Source: Prinia subflava
Lineage: Eukaryota > Chordata > Aves > Passeriformes > Cisticolidae
NCBI RefSeq assembly: GCF_021018805.1
Contig: NC_086257.1
Span: forward strand, 13,388,693 to 13,452,692
Direction: 5' to 3'
DNA length: 64,000 nt
The notes below the pieces were generated by a model, which saw only the letters and a program-made list of their open reading frames with translations, was not told the origin of the DNA and did no database searches. This document shows positions 36,550 to 48,500 of this stretch, one piece after another (the first letter of the stretch is position 1; every line of letters begins with the position of its first letter). The position numbers were made by a program, and so were the translations under genes.

Positions 36550-39500
36550 GTGAGTACCGCGGCGAGGGGCCGGGGCTGGCCGGCAGAGCCTGCCGGAGGC
36601 GCCCCCGAGGCCCAAAATGGCGCCGGGCCGTGTGGCCGGGCCGGGCCGGGCCGAGGCGCTGCAGGTGTCGAGGCCGGAGCGGCGCTGCCCGGGCCGGGCT
36701 GGGCTGTGGAGCCGGACCGGCGCTGTGAGGGGGGCGAAGCGCCGGGCTGGGCACGGCCCGGGGCGATGAGGCCCCGGCCGCGAGGCTCAGCCGGGCCGCG
36801 GTGCGGCGGGCCCTGCCCTCGGACCCCGCGGTGCGACGGCTGCTCCCCCGGCCCCGCAGTGCCTCATTTGGAGGGGAAACATGTGAATGTAATCATAGCA
36901 TGGCGTGGGTTGGCAGGGACCTTAATGATCATCCAGTTCCAACCCCTCACCATGTTCCAACCCCAAGGGACACCTTCCACTATCCCACGTTGCTCAGAGC
37001 CCTGTCCACCATGATCTCGAACACTTCTAGGAATGGGGCATCCACAGCTTCTCTGGACAACCTGTGCCAGGGCCTCAGCACCCTCACACTTAAGATTTTT
37101 TTTTTCCTAGTATCTAATCTAAACCTACTTTCAATGTGAACCCATTCCCCCTTGTCCTGCTCTTGTAAACGGTGTCCCCTCAGGTAGTAGTAGAAGGCCA
37201 CAATTAGGTCACCCCAAAGCCTTTTCTTTTCCAGGCTGAACAATCTAAATTCTCTTAGCCTTGTCTCATAGGAGAGGTGCTCCACCCCTCTGATCATCTT
37301 GGTGGCCTTTTCTGGACTCACTCCAACAGCTTCCTGTCCTTCCTGTGCTGGGACCCCAGAGCTGGATGCAGCCCTGCAGGTGGGGTCTCAGCAGAGTGGA
37401 GGGAGAGAATCACCTCCTTTGACCTGCAGTCCATGCTGCTTTGGATGCTCAGGATACAACTTGCTCTCTGAGCCAATGTGTTTGCTTCAGGACCTCCAGT
37501 TCAGTCCTTCCCCTCAGAATGGCCAGATAACAGCTGTAGCCTGATTGCAGCTTCCCACTTCACTCTTCCATCCACTCTGCTTCTCTTACTTTCCCCATTC
37601 CTTGAGAATATACCTTCCCTTTAGTGAATATTTTCAGTTCTTTTCCCTGGGATTGAAAACCTCAACTTTCCCAACCCTGGAAAAAGGAACAAGCCAAATT
37701 TACTTTGTTGCTTCACTCATCCTAAAATCAATCTGTTTGATCACATCAGGGGATGGCCAGTAGAGCCACAAAAGGGAACCAGATCAAATAAAAAAGTGGC
37801 ACATTGAAAAAAGATAAACTCTAGGTAAGCATGGCATATTCCCACATTGTCTAGAGAGAAAGGCTGAAAAAGTAGTTTCAATTTCTTCAGTCTGTTCTGC
37901 AGTAAATGGATGATTCTGATCGATCACCTGCATTAGGAAAATAAATTCTACTATTCAATAAACTGGTCATATCCCAATAGGAAATGCTATGATATCCCAA
38001 TAGGAAATGCTATGTATATCTGAGCTGACTGCAGGTTAAAATGAGGCTGCTCTGCTAGGGCTGCCTGAACTGTGAGGAATAGTGTTGTGGGTCACAGAGC
38101 AAGCATAGACAGTGTGCCCACATGCCACAGCAGCACCTCTGGTACAAGAAGTTACTCTGTGCTCTTAGCAGATCCCAGGCACCCTGTCCCAGGCACCCTG
38201 TCCCAGGCATGCTGTCAGCACGGGGTGCTGTCTCCCATGAAGTGTTTCCAGAGAGCACTGTATGACCCCGAGTGAGGGGGGCACCCAGAGTTCCTCAGCA
38301 TGCTCATTAAGGTCACTGGGCTGATAACAGGTCCTTTCTGCCTGTCCCAGCATCGAGTCAAATTAAGCTGTAGATTGGCCTTATCAAACTTCAGGAACAG
38401 GCCCATTAAGCCTTATCTCAGGGCTTTCAAAAGATAGGGGTGATCTGGCTTTTCTGTGCTCAGAAGTTTTTCTGGGATAGGATCCTTTTGGCTGGGAATG
38501 GGGTTGATCCCTGCTGTCATCCCTGGGAGCTCTCTGTCCATCAGGCATGGCACAAACAGGCACAGGTACAGATCCAGTACATGCCTTGGGGTTTTGCACA
38601 CTCCTTGGTGTGGGGCCTCTGTTATGAGCCATGATATTGTAGTCATGTGTTTTATTACCAGCAATTAGGATTATAGCAAATAACAATCAAAGGATCTTTT
38701 TCATACTGTAAGTTGTCCCTCACTTTCCTTGCCATTATAAGCAGATGAGAGGATTTTTAAACCTCACTTCTGTCTACATTTTGGTTGTTTGTTTGGGCTG
38801 GGGCTTTTTTGTTTTGCTTTGATTTTTTTTTTAAGGAGCTAAGGATGGTTGAGGATTTGGTATCTTCTTTGTTTGCCTGACCTGTGTTCTGGAAGTGATT
38901 ACAGTTACCTATTTCCTGCACACTTCCTGCTCTTTTGTGAAGTCCTCTGCCTTCAAGATTCAGAGGCAAAGGCTCTAGGGAGGTGAGAGAAGGAGAAAAA
39001 GAAATGTCAAATCCTTGTTTTTTTCCACGGGCCAGCTTGTTGAGTTATTGTGGGAGGTGACCTTGACAACTTCTGTGATCTGGTTTGTGTTTGATTTTCA
39101 TCTCTCTTGGAGTTATGTCACTCTAAATTAAATTCAGACTGAGCACTGTATATTTAATTCTCACTTATCTTTTGTCCTTCAGCTGTAGCTATCTTTAGAG
39201 TTTTAATAAAGCTAGTCTGTACCTGGATACTCTTTGTCTGAGTATAGGTTATAGTATAATGTTAATGTGGGTGTTTGTATTATAAATGCAGGATAGACTT
39301 TTGTTCAGTTCTTGTTTCAGCTTCAGATCTTAACTCCCCTTGGAGAGCAGTCACTTCAACATGAGTTATAGGACAGGGTGTAGCTTATTTGCTTATTGTT
39401 CTCTGCTGAGGCTCACCCTGAGTTTGTGCAGTAATGCTCTGATCACTATCACGCTGCAATCATCCCTTATTGCTGCTTCACTACACCACATGTCAGCAAA

Positions 39501-42500
39501 GCAAGAGATGAGGGAGCACTGGTGATTGACCCATTTCTCCCTGAAGATGTGGCTGGACCAGCCAGTGCAATTCAAACATAAATACGTTCATATTCCAGCC
39601 GTTGTAAATACCGTAACAGGCAATATTAGTTGCTGATATCTCCAGAGAGATGGAGCTGACCTCACTTCCCTATTGCATCCTCTGAATTTTTATTGCTTTA
39701 TCATGTTATTGCCTCATGGATATGGTTTCAGTTTGGAGCGCTGTGCAGCACAGCAGCTGGCAGCCTTCTAGCTGGGTTAAGTGTTAGTTCATTGCTTCAC
39801 ACCTGTGGTGAGGAGATGACTTTCGAGCAAAGACAGAGGTGAATGGGCAGTGTTTTGTTATAGGCTTCTCTTCAGGATTTCATTTTGCTTTCATATCTAT
39901 GTCAAGACTGTTGTGTCATACCAGATGGAATATCAAACCTTCTTTCTCAATTTACCTGTCAGTCAAAATATAGTAATAATGTAGGAGAGAACTGTAGGAT
40001 TTGATGAGTTGTTCCTCTTAAGACTGCAGAGTTTCAGAAGGAAGCTCTAAGCTGTAGTCACATTCCTGCGTGCTAAAATACAGCAAGGAAAGTGCCGCAT
40101 GGAGGAGGTGGGGAACAGACAGTAATCACTCAGCAGCTAAAAGAGCTGCTGTACAGTTCAAGCCAGTGACATCCTGCCATTTGAATGTTCTCTATGCTGC
40201 TTTTTCTTACCATTAACTTCTTTTGAGATGTTTCTGTTCTGCTTTGGCCACTGATACTTGAAAGAAAGAGTTACTGTTCCAGTTCAGGCAACAGAAATTA
40301 TAACAGACCAGCAACTGAATAAATTGGTGATTTCACAGTAGTTGGGAGTGGGTTGTATTTGTGCACACAGGTGCCACTGTCACTTGTATTTGGAATTGTA
40401 CCTGCCCTGACTGCAGGAATGCAAGTGGCTCCTGTGCTGCAGTGCTGGTGATGCCTACATTGCCATGTCTGATGGTATCCTATGACTGTCTTTCCCCACA
40501 CAGGCTGAAGGGAAGGCGGTGCTAATAACAGGCTGTGACAAAGGTTTTGGACATGCCTTGGCAAAATGCCTTCATGCAAAGGGATTTACTGTTTTTGCTG
40601 GATGCTTGCTCATGGTGAGTAGTGAAATTCATCAATTTTTTTCTGATTGGAGAAAAATCTCAAGTGAAAGCATCTTCATTTGCAGCCTCCGTTTACCCTG
40701 GTTCAAGACCTGAGAGCTGTGCACTGGGGAGGGATCATTACATCTTCCATTGCTTCATCTGCCTGTTGTATCTTGTACCTCATTCCTGTAATTGTGAGCT
40801 CTTTACGACAGGGATTGTCTGTCAACTGCATGTCTGTACAGTAGCTTGTACAGTGTGGCACTGTTCAATGCTGGGAGCCTCTCAGAAATGCCACAACACC
40901 ATAAATCTGATAGGCCAAGATTGCTGTGGCGCTGTGGCTTTCTGTCTTCCATGGCATCCCTGTCTTTCACAATGTCATTTTTTTGTGGACACCCTCCCCA
41001 AACTCATTTCCAAGCTTTCTCTCCTGCATTATTAAAGCTCTGTTTCCAAAATGTCTTGCAACTGTGCTTCTGCAGCTTGTGTACAAGCTATTTAGTTTAT
41101 GGATAGCTGAACAAACAAATTTACCATATATTTCTGACATCTTTAGGTCTCACTTTCTGTCATGTGTGTTTGGCAGGTGGTGTCACTTGTAAGAGATAAG
41201 TTTAGACAGACTCAATCCGAAGGGGTTGCAGAACCCTCATCCCAGTCCCTGCTCTTGCAAAGGACTTACAAATCAGTGTTGTGAAACCCTTTTTATAGAC
41301 TGGGCTGGCTCCACTTTCATCTCAGCTGGGATTTTACCTTTACTATGCATTTTTCCTGTGTTGTTCGTCAAAACTCACGTGATTTCTGACCTGAATTGTT
41401 CAAAATCAGTTCATGGTCACTCATTTCTCCATTTGAAGATGACCACATCAGCACAGGTGCTCAGGGCATGATGACTACAGATTTTTGAGTACTGTGGAGG
41501 ATGAGAACAAACAAAGGTGACCTCCTCTGCCTGTGTGATCATGGCAGAGGTTACGTTCTTCTACCACACCAGAAGAGAAAGTTATTATTGGCTGACATAT
41601 TGTGTAACTTGAGAACAAGAGAGTCCTGTTGGATTGTTGCCACTGTTTGGAAGTTTCCATGCAGAGCCTTTGTAATTCCTTCAGTACTCATGTCATTTGC
41701 TGCTTTGGGGTGCCTGTCTCAGTGCTGACGGCAAGTCAGGCACTCTGCAGAACAGCAGACGTAGGGAACAGAAAGGAGAGGGAAAATAGTGTGGCTGAGG
41801 GGTTGTTCAGAAGGCACGTGCTAGTGTGGGGCAGAGAGGGACAGGCTCCATTGGAAACCTTAAATAAACTGAATTTTCCTGAAGTGAGGCATGTTTGCTT
41901 GCTTGCTTGCTTCATTGCTTGTGAGCTGCTGTCGGTTCCCAGCAGGGTCAGAGCAGGTCTGGGGGCACTTGTCATGAAGCACATGCCAGGCTCTTAGTTC
42001 ACACCTAGTTAGTCCATCACCACTTATGTTTATACAGAGAATTAAAGGATCCCTGATGTACTACACCACCACAGGAAGCTCTTGTATTAAATACAGGATA
42101 ATAGACTGTGAGGTGCATCAGGAGCTTCCTAATGATCAGACAGCCAAATATAAAGTTACAGGAGTAAAAGGAATACTGTACACAGGTTGGGATAGAACTG
42201 GAAAGAATCAAATGCAAAAGAGATTACATGAAGCAAGGGCAAGCAAGTCCACTGAGAAAGTTTCTGTTAATATATTAGGATTATGACGGAAGAACCAAAC
42301 CGAAATAGATAATGAAATAACCCTAAAAGTAGAAATTACAGGAAAAGTTGACATAATAATTGTTTTATTTTCTTTGATCTTACTGAAAAAATAATAAATT
42401 GTATTCAGATGCCTACTTCCAGCAGTATTATCATGACAAACATTATCATGAGGATTTGTAGGCAAGAAAAGGTAAAGAACAAGGAATGTTTTTATAAGTT

Positions 42501-45500
42501 AATGTGCTCAAGTACACTAGGCCTGATGAAATATACTTAAGGGCATTTAGAGGATAAGCCATTGTGATTTCTGCCCCATGGGTGATATTTTCAAGACCAC
42601 CTGGAGGCCAGGGGATTTCCAGAAGGCTGGAAGAGGGCAGATAATGCACTTCCCTTGCAAAGGAGATAGACCTCTGGAATTGCCAGCCAGGCAGCTCACT
42701 CGGTGCACTCGGTGCAGTTGCCACACACTGCCCTGGCAGTTTTACAGATGACTGGATCATAGTGTGATGCACCCTGCCTGTATAAGTTTACTGGGAACAA
42801 ACTGTGCTGTGTCAATCTAATCTCATTTTGGCTAAACAACAGAGTGGCTGCAGGGGAAGGAATAAATGTATCCTGAGTAAGGGTTTTGTTGCACTTTGTT
42901 TGTCCCTCATATTAGTCTCATGAACAAACTCATGTTCTAAGTGACTGCTGTTAAGTCCCAGGACCATATTCTTGGAAGTACCCCTTGGAAGAGAGTTTGC
43001 ACTTGGAAAAAAGTATGCACAGAACCATACAGAGAAGATTATAGACCTTTTGGGGAACAGGGTTCAAAATGATCCTGACAGATTGGATGGAGTCTGAAAT
43101 CAATTATGTGAAATCCAGTAATGACAAGCACGAGGTGTTCCGCTCAGGAAACACAGGAAGGCAGCACGTGGGTTGGCAGCAGGGTGGGGAGGAACTGGCG
43201 CATGTGGAGTGAGCTGGCTGCATCCATGGGAGTTCAGCTCTGTATTCCTGGCTTCCTGATCCCTCTGACATCTCACTGCGGGCGCCCAAGTGCCTGCCTG
43301 GACCTAATCCTGATTCCAGGAGCTTTCCTGGGAAATAAACGTGGCTGTGTCTGTAACAGGGGGGCTTGCCACTATTGAATATCTGTGTGATCTGCCTCTC
43401 CTCAGCACCACTGCACTGGGATCCTTCAAACCAGAACAGGGGAGAGGAGCAAGGAAGGGAAGGGGAGGCAGCCAAAAGCTGGAGTGGCTTTCCTCAGCTG
43501 GTAGAGAGGGTTTGTGGAGCTGCTGGGCTTCTCAGCCAGGAGCAGGCCCTGCTAGGCACAGGGTGGGGTGGCAGGCAGAGCCTGCAGAGCTGCGAGGGCA
43601 GGATAACCAGGGCATAGGAGATAGCTGGGAGAAAACCACACAGTCCCATTGAAGACCTGTGGAGAGAACTTGGGCAGCGGGCTGGGCTGGAGCATGATGG
43701 CTTTCAACTCTTATGGAACTGGGAAGGGGAAGCTGAGAGATTTTCTGAGAGGACAAAAATCAGACAGCAAAGAGAGATGGAGGGAGGCTTTCCAGGAGCA
43801 GTTGGGCCATTGCTGCCAGCACCTCACTTGATTTGTGCTGCTGTGTGGCTCCTGCTGGTGAAGATCATGAAGATCATCCCTGGGAGGACAGTCTGGCTGC
43901 TCCCACAGGAACTGCTCCAGGTGTTATTCCAGCCAACAAATCTACCATTTAAAGAACAAAGAAGAAGTACCATGTGGTACCTAACAAGGAATGTACTTAA
44001 AGCCCCTGAAAACCACAGGACATAAGATGATGTTCATTTGCTTCCATAAAAATCTGTAGCTGCTTCATTTGTGAAGAGGTGTTCTGGACAAAAGAATTAA
44101 GCACTTTGTTTTACAGTTAAGTGGCTAAGGTGGTGTCTGCAACTGTGAAAAGTGGTCCCAGTTGATATTGCAGGTTGCAGTCTTCCAAAATCAATATGTT
44201 TTGTCAATAATGAGTAAATTGTAGTTGGGAAGGTAACTTTGCAGATAGAGTTGCATTGGTGATAGGGGGAAATTCATTTACATATGAACAAAACAATTTT
44301 TACTGGATTTTTAAGTTGCCAGCCTATGACTTTGTTTCTCAAAAAGCAGTGGAAATATTTCTTGTTTATTTTATAAGTATTATGCAAGATTAAAAAAAAT
44401 GCAGGGAAAGGTCTTTTCAGTGCTCAAATAACAATTGGCACTTACATGCAGATATAGTTATGGTTTTGGTTTTATATAGATACAATAAATCTCTCTCTTT
44501 AAAATCTGAATTAGCTCCAGTTCATTCACTGTTAAGTAGTGAAAATTTGCTTTATATAACTTGGTGAGATGCAGGAGCATCTTCCAGAACTATGATGAGG
44601 CATCATAAAACCCTCATCTGTTTCAAAGGGAATATAATATTTTGGTGATCATGTTGTTGACTACTTGTGACACCACTCTGACATTGTTTTTGTGACTAGA
44701 TAAGAGGGCCAACACAGCCTGTCACTACCTTTGATGTGCATTAGAAAAGCTTCAAACTTTGTTTGCTGTTCTTGTTGTACTGGGAAATAAGTCAGTTGTG
44801 AAATGCCATGCAGCTGTGGGGCCAGGAACTCATTCCTACTATTGCCATAATGCCAGTGTAACTACATATTGATTTTTAAGAGCATTGCCCTGTTTTGCTC
44901 ACGTTTGTGATGGACATTTCAGCTCTATTTCTTCATTACATGTCATTGTTCACTGGACTGAAGGTGGAGATGAGATGTTGTATACTATATGAATTAAATA
45001 GCCTGAGATATTTATAAAAAACTAAGCAGTTACATGTTTTTTATATCTGCCTGGCTGCAGAGGCTGCTGAGCAGGTGACTGTGGGTGGGTTGCTTGCCTT
45101 GTTTGCCCTTGTGCTGTGGGAGCTGGTATCAAGTGATAACGGAAGAGTGGCAGCCAGGCATGGTGACTCACCAATTCATAACTTCTTCCTCCCTAATGAG
45201 GCAGAGCTTGTGATTCAGCGAATAGTTTTGTGAATTAAATCTCAAGCCTGCTGTGGAACTGTGTAGCTAATCTGTGCTCTTTTCACTTTTATTTGTTATT
45301 TACCACCTGAACAAGGCTGTAAGGCTTAGGCAGCAGTCTTGCCTGGAGGTGAGCTGGTAAAATTTGGAATTTTAGCTGTGTTTACATTTGACTAAACAAA
45401 AAAAAACTCCACAGTACTAACAGAATCTCTAATGATAACAGTGGGATGGAGAGGAAAGAAAGGAAAAGGGTGAAAAGGAAAGCAGAGCCATGAAGTTCTT

Positions 45501-48500
45501 ATTGCCTATAGAGTGAAAAAAAATAAATTCTTTCTTCCTAAGCCAGAATCTCCTTTCATGCCTCATGCCTGTAATTGTGCCGCTGTGCAGCAGATCTCCA
45601 CTGAGCATGTATTCCTGAACTTCTGACTCCAGTTTCTGTAGAAGTTATGTTTCTTGTAGAGCTCAGAGACCAAGGCAGTAGAGAGTCACCCACGGTTCTC
45701 TCCAGCTGGCACGGTATTCCAGCATGTTAGGGATGTGAAACCCATCCTGAGGAGCCAAGAGCAGGCTGGGCTTCGTGGTGCTTCAGGGCACGGGGTCACT
45801 GATGCGGTTCTGAAAGTGTTGCTGGAGGGAAGAGGAGGATGGCATGCTGCTTGGTGCATATTTGTGCACCAAGCTTACACCTGTGTGTGCAATGTCAGTA
45901 CCTTCTATTTCATGTCCATGTGAACATGCCTGGCCCGAAGCTGCATTGCCGTTCTTGGTCCATCTTAGTGGGACACCTTTCTGTTCTGCTGAACAGGATG
46001 AGGATGGAGATGGAGCCAGGGAGCTGAGGAACATGAAGTCAGACCGGATGAAGGTGCTACAGATGGATGTGTGCAGTGACCAAGAGGTGGCTCAGGCCCT
46101 GGCTTTTGTGAAGAGCACCCTGAAGGAGCCGGAGGAAGGTATGTAGGGATCTTTTGCTCACAGAATCCTTTCTACAGAGCAGGCCATGCATTGACCAGGT
46201 CTTTCTCTCTGTGCACCATCAAAAGAGGGTTAACAAGCCTGGAGACCTGTGCCAGTGTGTGGCTGGCAGTCAGGCTGTGCTGTACCCGGGTCAGTGAGGA
46301 CAATTGTCTTGCTACTGATGTGGCAGCCACATGGAAAGAGACCAAGACTGGCTGGAGGATTAGGCTTTAACTCTACATCCCATAAAAAGCAGTGAGTGGC
46401 AGCAAGCCCACAAGTATCTGTGTCATTGTCCTTGAATGTCTGTGAAGGGCATAGAACGGCCAGGGCTTGATCCCTGCCTTGCACTCCTGCCACACGTGCT
46501 CTTAGCTCATGCTGACCTTGCAAGTGACCCTGCTAATGCAGAGGTGATGGGCCCTGGCTGCTTACTGCTGCTGTCCCCTCTGCTCTGGGGGTACAACTGG
46601 AGCATAGATTTGGACTGCCCCCAAACCTGGATTAATCTGCAGTCAGTCCAATCTATGTTTTCAGTTTGCCATGCAACATCAGAGGTGATGTGGAGTCCAG
46701 GGTAGGCTTGGCATAGATGACCTTAATCCACATGTCACCTTAAGCATGAGTTCAACTCATGGACCCCAAAAGCATGTAAAGGGAAATAAGAATCCCATCT
46801 TTCCTTCTTGAAAGTGCTTTGGCAGTGGGATGTGAGTTTACAGTCAGAGCCTGATGTCACACCACCTGACCTCTACCCATATGATCAGGTGAGACTTCTT
46901 GCCCTGCACAGGCTGTTCTGCAACCTGTATGCCAGCAGCAAGCTGGCCAGCAGCTGTAGACACAGGCAGAGGGTGAACTGAAGTTTGACGTCTGTGACTG
47001 CAGGACTTCAGGGTTGTGACTTAAAGGTGGTTGCTCATTTTGAAGCTTGGATGAGTCTGCCATGGCCTTAGTTTTGTTCACAGCAAGTATTAAGCTAGTA
47101 AATAACAACAGCTCTAATCTTCATGCAAATTGCGTGAGCACACCTTCCCTTCTAAAAGAGGCATATGAAATATAACTGAGTAATGTACAAACTCTGATCC
47201 CACACATGTTCTCTCCGCATGATTTTTCTTCCTACACAATCACCCAGCCCTTGTCGTGCTTTTCACAGCTTCTTAAACTTTTCCTGAAGAGCCCAGCAAC
47301 AGCAGTGGTAGCACAAAGCCTTTTCTCACTGCGTGAAAGCTTGGAAGGGAGCAGCTTTATTGCTTCCATAAATGCAGCAGTGTTTGCAAAACTGTGTGTG
47401 TAACAGGGACAGACAAGTCTTGCATCCCTGATCAGCAAGTTGGACTGGTTCCTCCTGTAGCTGTTGGCCTCAGAATGGCATGCAAAGCAACAAAGGCTTC
47501 TTTTTAGGCCCATTGGTGTGACTGACGTTTGAGGCTTCCCAATAAATAGTGCACAATAAGTAGGTGCTGGAATATAAAGACTAATGAGACTGAGGTGCCT
47601 TGCACAAGGTGTGGTTGCACACCGAACGTGGCCCCAGAGGAGCTAGTGCAGAACAGTTCTTGGGCTGTACAGTTCTTTATACCTCTTCTCCCTGTGCTGA
47701 ACTCTTTTGATAGGAGTGCCCGTTTGTTTTGTTCTCATGCAGTTCCCACTGTATTGTTGACTCTAGAGACGTAATAATGATAAGGTTCTGCTCAATAAAC
47801 ACACTGCTGTCCAGCAAACAGCCCTGTAACTGGGTTCCCCTCAGCACTTTGTTCTGTTTGTAACGTGCCCTGATCCGTGAGCAATGGAATTCCAACAACA
47901 AACTATTGTAAATAATGATTCAGGGACATTTGTGAGAACTAACATCACGACCCAGGAAATGGGAAATTATTGTACAGAAATTTACAGGAATTTGTAAGGA
48001 ATACTCTGCAGAGGTCAGTTTGTGACCGACAGTTTATGTCTTTGGTAAATCCCTGCCAAATTTTCTCAGCATGTCTTTTTGTTAGTGGTGAAATTACTCC
48101 ACTGTGTGCCCTGTTTCCTTGGTCCTCCTAACAGTTAGACCTTTCTTTGCAGCAGCAGAGGGACCCCATTGAGGCTGAGATGCTGTGCTGGACACAGATC
48201 AGTGTGAATTTCAGTCATCTTGACTCACTAAAACTGGGAGCTTCAGTGAGGCAGGAACAGGCTGCTGTACACAGCTGGTCAACAGCCTTGAGGTAGAACA
48301 ACCTTAGCTGGGAACGGGGCAGGGTTACCCATGTGAGAGCACAGAGTCAGTCTGCCAAGGGCGTGCTGGTGTTTTTAAGTGCAACAGGAGGATAAATTCC
48401 ATTGCACATTGGCAGAATATTGCAATTTGTTTATAGGACTATGTTTGATAAAATACATGGTTACTATCTGACTGAATCAATACAGGGTGGAAGTTAAAAG

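Larger units (their letters stand above)
35820..36850. promoter_or_regulatory. Shared CpG-island promoter of BDH1 and the BDH1-like gene
   Basis: About 1 kb of CpG-dense, very GC-rich sequence bounded abruptly by AT-rich DNA on the left and a CR1 copy on the right. The start codon of the plus-strand gene (36448) lies within it. So does a donor for a minus-strand non-coding exon (36323), so the two 5' ends are at most a few hundred bases apart or overlap. There is no TATA box at a useful position. GC boxes of the GGGCGG/GGCGGG type are present around 36393-36410. Head-to-head genes around one CpG island are typical of bidirectional promoters. Transcription start sites are not visible in sequence. 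Confidence 0.75.
36550..40503 (+). other. BDH1-like intron 1
   Basis: About 3.95 kb, gtgagt to cccacacag. The first 300 bp are still CpG island. It then holds a reverse-oriented CR1 copy (36885-37475), two small tandem repeats near 38.0 and 38.2 kb, and otherwise unremarkable sequence. Confidence 0.85.
40615..45996 (+). other. BDH1-like intron 2
   Basis: The largest intron, about 5.4 kb. It contains a GCTT microsatellite and a possible old LINE remnant near 42.5-42.85 kb. The rest, including the AT-rich 44.0-45.6 kb, shows nothing recognisable. Confidence 0.8.

Noticed and set aside
35900..36754. 284-codon minus-strand ORF in the CpG island
   Set aside because: Pro/Ala/Arg-rich translation typical of GC-rich DNA with few stop codons. 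It overlaps the shared promoter and both first exons.
36980..37321. 113-codon minus ORF as a host gene
   Set aside because: It is the C-terminal end of a truncated CR1 ORF2, a retroposon remnant.
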